Assembly (NCBI GenBank): GCA_039588215.1
Contig: JBDHAD010000029.1
Span: 1 to 36,273 of the forward strand
Direction: 5' to 3'
Length of the DNA stretch: 36,273 nt
From: JBDHAC01 sp039588215
GTDB lineage: Bacteria; Gemmatimonadota; Gemmatimonadetes; Palauibacterales; Palauibacteraceae
Both the position numbers and the translations under genes were made by a program. The notes under the pieces were generated by a model. That model was not told the origin of the DNA, made no database searches, and saw nothing but the letters and a program-made list of their open reading frames with translations. Below are positions 32,361 to 36,273 of the stretch, piece by piece (the stretch's first letter is position 1; the number at the start of each line of letters is the position of its first letter).

Positions 32361-33353
32361 ATGTTGAAACAGCTCGGAAACTCGGACCTACAGATCTCCT
32401 CGATCGGGCTGGGGACCTGGGCGATCGGTGGTGAGGGTGCTTTTGGCTGGGGGCCCCAGGACGATGCCGACTCGATCGCCGCCATTCATCGAAGCGCCGA
32501 GCTCGGCATCAACTGGGTCGACACGGCTCCCATCTACGGGTTCGGCCGTTCGGAACGGGTCGTCGGCCGGGCGTTGAAAGAGATCGACCCGGCGCAACGG
32601 CCGCTCGTGTTCACCAAGTGCAGCCTGGTTTGGGATGACGACCGGAACTCGTCGCACACTCTCAAGGCAGACTCCGTTCGCGACGAGGTGGAAGCCAGCC
32701 TCCAGCGTTTGCAGGTCGATGTTCTGGATTTGTGCCAGATCCACTGGCCGTCATTCCCACCCGGTGGTCCCGAGGCCGAGATCGAGGAGGGTTGGGGCAC
32801 GCTCTCGGATCTGGTCGCGCAAGGCAAGATCAGACACATCGGTGTCTCGAACTTCAACGTGGCCCAGCTGCAAAGGGTCGAAGCCATCGCGCCCGTCACA
32901 TCGCTGCAACCGCCGTACTCGATGCTCATGCGGCAGATCGAGGACGAGATCCTCCCTTTCTGCGAGCAGCACGGCATCGGCGTGCTCGGCTATTCGCCGA
33001 TGCACAATGGGCTTCTCAGCGGGCGGATGACCCGCGAGCGCATCGAGGGTCTCCCCGATACAGACTGGCGCGCGAACTTCAATCCGGCGTTCCAGGAACC
33101 GCACCTTTCCCGCAACCTCGAATTCGTCGAAGTCCTGCGTGGCATCGGGGAGCGTCATGGACGCTCGGCGGGTGAAGTCGCGATCGCGTGGACGCTGCGT
33201 CTTTCGGCGGTCACGGGAGCCATCGTGGGGGCCCGCAACGCGGGGCAGGTCGATGGTTTCGTCGGGGCAATGGACTTTCGTCTCAGTTACGACGAGATCG
33301 AGGAGATCGCCGGCATCCTCCCGGAATCGTTCGATCTCTTCGACCTTTCGTAG
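32361..33353 (+). CDS. Aldo/keto reductase
   Basis: The 330-residue NADPH-dependent TIM-barrel reductase has the catalytic tetrad: Asp and Tyr in NWVDTAPIYGFGRSE, Lys in VFTKCSL and His in LCQIHWPSFPP. The phosphate-binding end of the family (GAIVGARNAGQVDGF) is also present. It resembles YhdN/YdbC-type general stress reductases. ATG 32361 behind AAAGGA is chosen. The frame continues to 32094, but that part overlaps the preceding gene. The substrate is unknown. Confidence 0.9.
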   Translation: MLKQLGNSDLQISSIGLGTWAIGGEGAFGWGPQDDADSIAAIHRSAELGINWVDTAPIYGFGRSERVVGRALKEIDPAQRPLVFTKCSLVWDDDRNSSHTLKADSVRDEVEASLQRLQVDVLDLCQIHWPSFPPGGPEAEIEEGWGTLSDLVAQGKIRHIGVSNFNVAQLQRVEAIAPVTSLQPPYSMLMRQIEDEILPFCEQHGIGVLGYSPMHNGLLSGRMTRERIEGLPDTDWRANFNPAFQEPHLSRNLEFVEVLRGIGERHGRSAGEVAIAWTLRLSAVTGAIVGARNAGQVDGFVGAMDFRLSYDEIEEIAGILPESFDLFDLS

Positions 33354-33431
33354 CCTCGACGGCTGCGTCGACGCGTTGAAGCAGAACGGCGTCGTGGAGC
33401 CTCGGTGGCCCCCAGGTCGGAGAATCGCCAC

Positions 33432-34259
33432 ATGGTCGTTCGCCTGATCGTCGCTGCGCTCGCCGCCTACGTGCTGTACGCGGGCCTTCTGTTCTCGCTC
33501 CAGCGACGCGTCCTGTACCCGGGAGCCGGCCTCAGCCCGCTGTCCTCGTCGCCGGGTGCCTCTCGACCGGATACGGAAGCGCTCTCCCTTCCCACCTCGG
33601 GTGGGGGAGTCGATGCGTGGTACGTGCCGGCCGCAGGGCAGAGGGGACCGCGAAGCAGCCCCGCCGCGGTCGTGTTCCATGGCAACGCGGAGTTCGCGGT
33701 CGATTTGGTGGGTTGGTTCGCCCCGTTGACGGATCTCGGTGTCGCGGCACTGTACGTCGAGTATCCGGGGTTTGCCGGTTCCGCCGGGAAGCCCTCCGAA
33801 GCCTCCATCCTCGAGGTGGCGGCGGCCGGATACGACTGGTTGATCGCCCGGCCCGACGTGGATCCCGAACGAGTGTTCGCGATCGGTCGGAGCCTGGGCG
33901 CCGGGGTCGCGGCCGGTCTCACCCGGGAGCGGCCCCTTGCGGCGCTGGTGTTGTGGTCCCCCTTCGTGAGCGTGGGGTACATGGCATTGCGACGGTACGG
34001 GCTTCCCCCATTCCTGGCCCGGGACCGCTATGATACCAGGGAGGCGCTGTCTGTGTACCCTAGCCCTGTGCTCCTCTTCCATGGGCGTCAGGACCCTGTG
34101 ATTCCCTACCGCCATTCCACGATCCTCACCCGCGTGCGGGGCGCGGAACTCGTCACGTGGGAGTGTGGCCACAATGACTGCCCACCCACCGCATCCGAGT
34201 TCTGGGGGCCGCTTTCGAGCTTCCTCATGCGGAACCGAATCCTGAGCTCACAAGACTGA
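33432..34259 (+). CDS. Alpha/beta hydrolase (BEM46/YfhR-like), membrane-anchored
   Basis: The 275-residue serine hydrolase has an N-terminal membrane helix (VRLIVAALAAYVLYAGLLFS). The oxyanion motif is VFHGNAE. The nucleophile elbow is IGRSLGAG, the Asp is in LFHGRQDPVIPY, and the His is in WECGHNDCP. YVEYPGFAGSAGKPSE is characteristic of the BEM46/YfhR group. ATG 33432 has GGAG upstream; a GTG at 33405 is possible. It probably acts in the periplasm or at the membrane face. The substrate is unknown. Confidence 0.88.
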   Translation: MVVRLIVAALAAYVLYAGLLFSLQRRVLYPGAGLSPLSSSPGASRPDTEALSLPTSGGGVDAWYVPAAGQRGPRSSPAAVVFHGNAEFAVDLVGWFAPLTDLGVAALYVEYPGFAGSAGKPSEASILEVAAAGYDWLIARPDVDPERVFAIGRSLGAGVAAGLTRERPLAALVLWSPFVSVGYMALRRYGLPPFLARDRYDTREALSVYPSPVLLFHGRQDPVIPYRHSTILTRVRGAELVTWECGHNDCPPTASEFWGPLSSFLMRNRILSSQD

Positions 34260-34284
34260 ATCGCGGACCCCGTCGGAGAGCACA

Positions 34285-35088
34285 ATGGGACGGCTCGAGA
34301 AGAAGATCGCTTTGGTAACTGGCGCCGCGCGCGGCATCGGAGAAGCAACCTCCGAGGCCTTTGTTCGAGAAGGAGCCTCTGTGGTGCTCAGCGATATCAG
34401 AAACTCGCTCGGACGAGAGGTGGCTGACCGACTCGGTCCGCAAGCCGTGTACGAGCACCTGGACGTTCGCGACGAGACCCACTGGATCGCCACGATCGAT
34501 CGTATTCTGGAGCGCCATCGACGCCTCGACGTTCTTGTGAACAACGCCGCGATCACGGGCCTCGACGAGGGCCTCGGCGTTCACGATCCCGAGCAGGCCA
34601 CGCTGGAGGCGTGGGTTGCCGTGCATCGTACGAATCTGGACGGTGTGTTTCTCGGCTGTAAGCACGCGATACGAGCGATGCGCGCCACGCGGAGCGGGTC
34701 CATCATCAACGTGTCCTCGCGCTCGGGACTGATCGGGATACCGGGCGCAGCGGCATATGCCTCAAGCAAGGCGGCTGTTCGAAACCACACAAAGACGGTG
34801 GCGTTGTATTGTGCTCAGGAAGGTTTGGAGATTCGCTGTAACTCCGTCCACCCGGGCGCGGTCTTGACCCCGATGTGGGATGCGTATCTGGGTGAGGGTC
34901 CCGACCGAGAGGCGCGCATGCTCGCCGTCGCCAGGGAGAATCCGTTACGGCGCTGGGGCACGCCGTCGGAGGTAGCCGAGACGGTCGTCTTTCTGGCCTC
35001 CGACGAAGCTCCCTACATGACGGGGTCGGAGATCAACATCGACGGAGGACTGCTCGCGGGGGAAGTAGAGCCGCCCCCGAACGAATAG
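34285..35088 (+). CDS. Short-chain dehydrogenase/reductase (SDR)
   Basis: The 267-residue classical SDR uses NAD(P)H. The coenzyme-binding motif is TGAARGIG at residues 12-19, NNA lies in VLVNNAAITG, and the active-site Ser is in INVSSRSG. The Tyr and Lys are in AAAYASSKAA. The C-terminal part GSEINIDGGLLAG closes the fold. An Asp after the second strand (LSDIRNS) favours NAD. It lies 25 bp after the hydrolase gene, so the two may be cotranscribed. The substrate is unknown. Confidence 0.92.
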   Translation: MGRLEKKIALVTGAARGIGEATSEAFVREGASVVLSDIRNSLGREVADRLGPQAVYEHLDVRDETHWIATIDRILERHRRLDVLVNNAAITGLDEGLGVHDPEQATLEAWVAVHRTNLDGVFLGCKHAIRAMRATRSGSIINVSSRSGLIGIPGAAAYASSKAAVRNHTKTVALYCAQEGLEIRCNSVHPGAVLTPMWDAYLGEGPDREARMLAVARENPLRRWGTPSEVAETVVFLASDEAPYMTGSEINIDGGLLAGEVEPPPNE

Positions 35089-35197
35089 ACCGCTCGGCAT
35101 CTCCCGTTACCCTGCGTCTTGCAGCCGACGACGTGGATGATCAGAGTGGTCCGTGGCCGTTTCCCGAATCCAAAACCACTACGCGGAGTCAAGGACT

Positions 35198-35392
35198 ATG
35201 ACAGCATATACCTGCGACAAGTGCGGCATGAGCATCGGCACCATGACGTGTGGCCAATGCGGGCGGGAACTGGAGCACGACACACTTACGAAGGATGATG
35301 GCACAACCGTTCACGTCTCGAAGTGTCCCGACGGCCACGGCATGGTGAAGTCACCGATGTGCTGCGGTCAGGACATGGCGTGCCCCATGTAA
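35198..35392 (+). CDS. Small Cys-rich metal-binding protein
   Basis: The 64-residue protein is rich in Cys, with CDKCGMSIGTMTCGQCG, then SKCPDGHGMVK and MCCGQDMACPM. These look like metal-binding knuckles. AAGGA upstream supports ATG 35198; the frame is open from 35153. Similar short Cys/Met-rich proteins occur in several phyla, with unknown role. Zinc, copper or iron binding is inferred from the Cys spacing only. Confidence 0.75.
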   Translation: MTAYTCDKCGMSIGTMTCGQCGRELEHDTLTKDDGTTVHVSKCPDGHGMVKSPMCCGQDMACPM

Positions 35393-35431
35393 ACGTGGCC
35401 AAACAGAGTCGGATCGGGACGCGTGGGTAGA

Positions 35432-36260
35432 ATGAGCAGAGTCGTCACGATCGATTTCCACGTCACGTCGGAGTGCAACCAGCAGTGTCCGTATTGCTGG
35501 GGGCCGCAGGGGTTCGACCAATCGGTAGACACGGCCACCGCCGAGGCGATCGTTCGCAGGATCGCGTCAGTGGCTATTGCGTCCGGACATCGGTCCACTG
35601 ATCAGGATCGCGAAGTCTGTCTGTCTCGAGGTCGCGTTGTCCACGACCGGCGATGAGCTGACTCGGGACTTCCTGGCCGAGTTCGCACCGTCGATCGACC
35701 TCATCTCGTTGCCGCTGGACGGCGCTTCAGAAGAGGTCTCTGGTCGAACGAAGGAGCCCGGGCATTTCGCGGCAATCATGCGGGACCTGGATCTTCTGGC
35801 GGACTTTCCGGCTATCGACGTGAAGGTGGCCACGCCGGTGACGAGACTCAACGTGGACGACGTCCCGGCCATCGTCCATCTGCTGGAGGAGCGCACCGCG
35901 CGGATGGGAAACCGGCTATTCTACAACGTCTTTCAGGCGTTTCCCCGTACGATGGGCGATGTCGAATGGGAGGATCTTCTGGTCAGCGATTCGCAGTTCA
36001 GGCGACTGCGCGCGACTGTCGACGACATTCCCCACTCCTTCCGCATCAATTGGCTGAGTCACGAGACGCTGGATCGCCTTTACGTGATGATCTTTCCGGA
36101 TGGCACGCTCACCGTCCCCGCCGGCAGCGATTACCTGAACTACGGTCCGTTTCTGGAGGTGGAGAATCTCGACGCCTTGCTCGCCCGGACCGACTTCGAT
36201 GCCCCCAAGCACCGGCTTCACTCTGCGGGGTGGAGCCGGTCTGCAATGTCCGGACTCTAG
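35432..36260 (+). pseudogene. Radical SAM protein gene with frameshift and missing GGD/GGE segment
   Basis: The first frame (ATG 35432, GTG 35423 also possible) encodes SECNQQCPYCWGPQG, with the CxxxCxxC iron-sulfur motif at Cys15, 19 and 22, up to about 35577. The next 227-residue frame continues in another phase with RPDIGPLIRIAKSVCLEVAL to the end at 36260. It lacks a CxxxCxxC of its own. Related proteins have about ten residues with a GGD/GGE motif at the junction, and these are missing. The gene therefore looks frameshifted with a small internal deletion, or the assembly has an error. The C-terminal part (GTLTVPAGSDYLNYGPFLEV) is otherwise typical. Confidence 0.75.
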
Positions 36261-36273
36261 GCAGGGGCGGAGC

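Overview
This 36.3 kb window is high-GC bacterial chromosome with many GTG and some TTG starts and short intergenic gaps. Gene content fits an environmental Gram-negative: a MacA/MacB-type pump, an MCE-domain protein, lipoprotein signals and Rho. The style of several proteins (six-bladed propeller lipoprotein, secreted creatininase-like and B3 lactamase-like enzymes, EEP-family lipoproteins) suggests Gemmatimonadota or a nearby soil/marine phylum. That placement is inference; no rRNA or other phylogenetic marker beyond Rho and SSB is present. No convincing tRNA, rRNA, CRISPR array, insertion sequence or prophage was seen.

Layout. (1) 1-4526, plus strand: periplasmic adaptor (5' end outside the window), MacB/FtsX permease, a conserved hypothetical protein and a patatin-like lipase. 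(2) 4533-10909, minus strand: read 5' to 3', SSB, CDP-alcohol phosphatidyltransferase, a thioredoxin-reductase-fold ferredoxin-NADP reductase, an SbcD/YhaO-like nuclease, an SbcC/YhaN-like membrane-anchored ATPase and an AhpD-like peroxidase. (3) 11118-14871: MCE protein, a minus-strand hypothetical gene, rho with a repeat-bearing leader, a DUF1801 protein and a hypothetical protein. (4) About 14950-36273: a long accessory stretch of mostly plus-strand single genes. It holds methyltransferases, VOC, SRPBCC, two EEP-family proteins, GNAT, creatininase-like, beta-propeller, B3-type metallo-beta-lactamase fold, CPBP protease, ankyrin, lysine aminotransferase, SPFH, aldo/keto reductase, alpha/beta hydrolase and SDR. 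It also contains broken genes: an ICMT fragment, a DUF5655 fragment, a radical SAM gene with a frameshift and apparent internal deletion, and an EEP gene with a damaged 5' end.

Main discovery candidate: the AhpD-like gene at 4533-5096 (minus) is one continuous reading frame interrupted by a single TGA exactly where the second cysteine of the AhpD CxxC active site belongs (C-R-Y-TGA). The spacing of Glu71, Cys83, residue 86 and His90 equals that of AhpD Glu118, Cys130, Cys133 and His137. A perfect 8-bp hairpin with a GGC loop lies 12 nt after the TGA, inside the published bacterial SECIS geometry. I read this as a selenocysteine-containing peroxidase with its own SECIS element. No selA, selB, selC or selD is in the window, so the host's ability to insert selenocysteine must be checked elsewhere in the genome.
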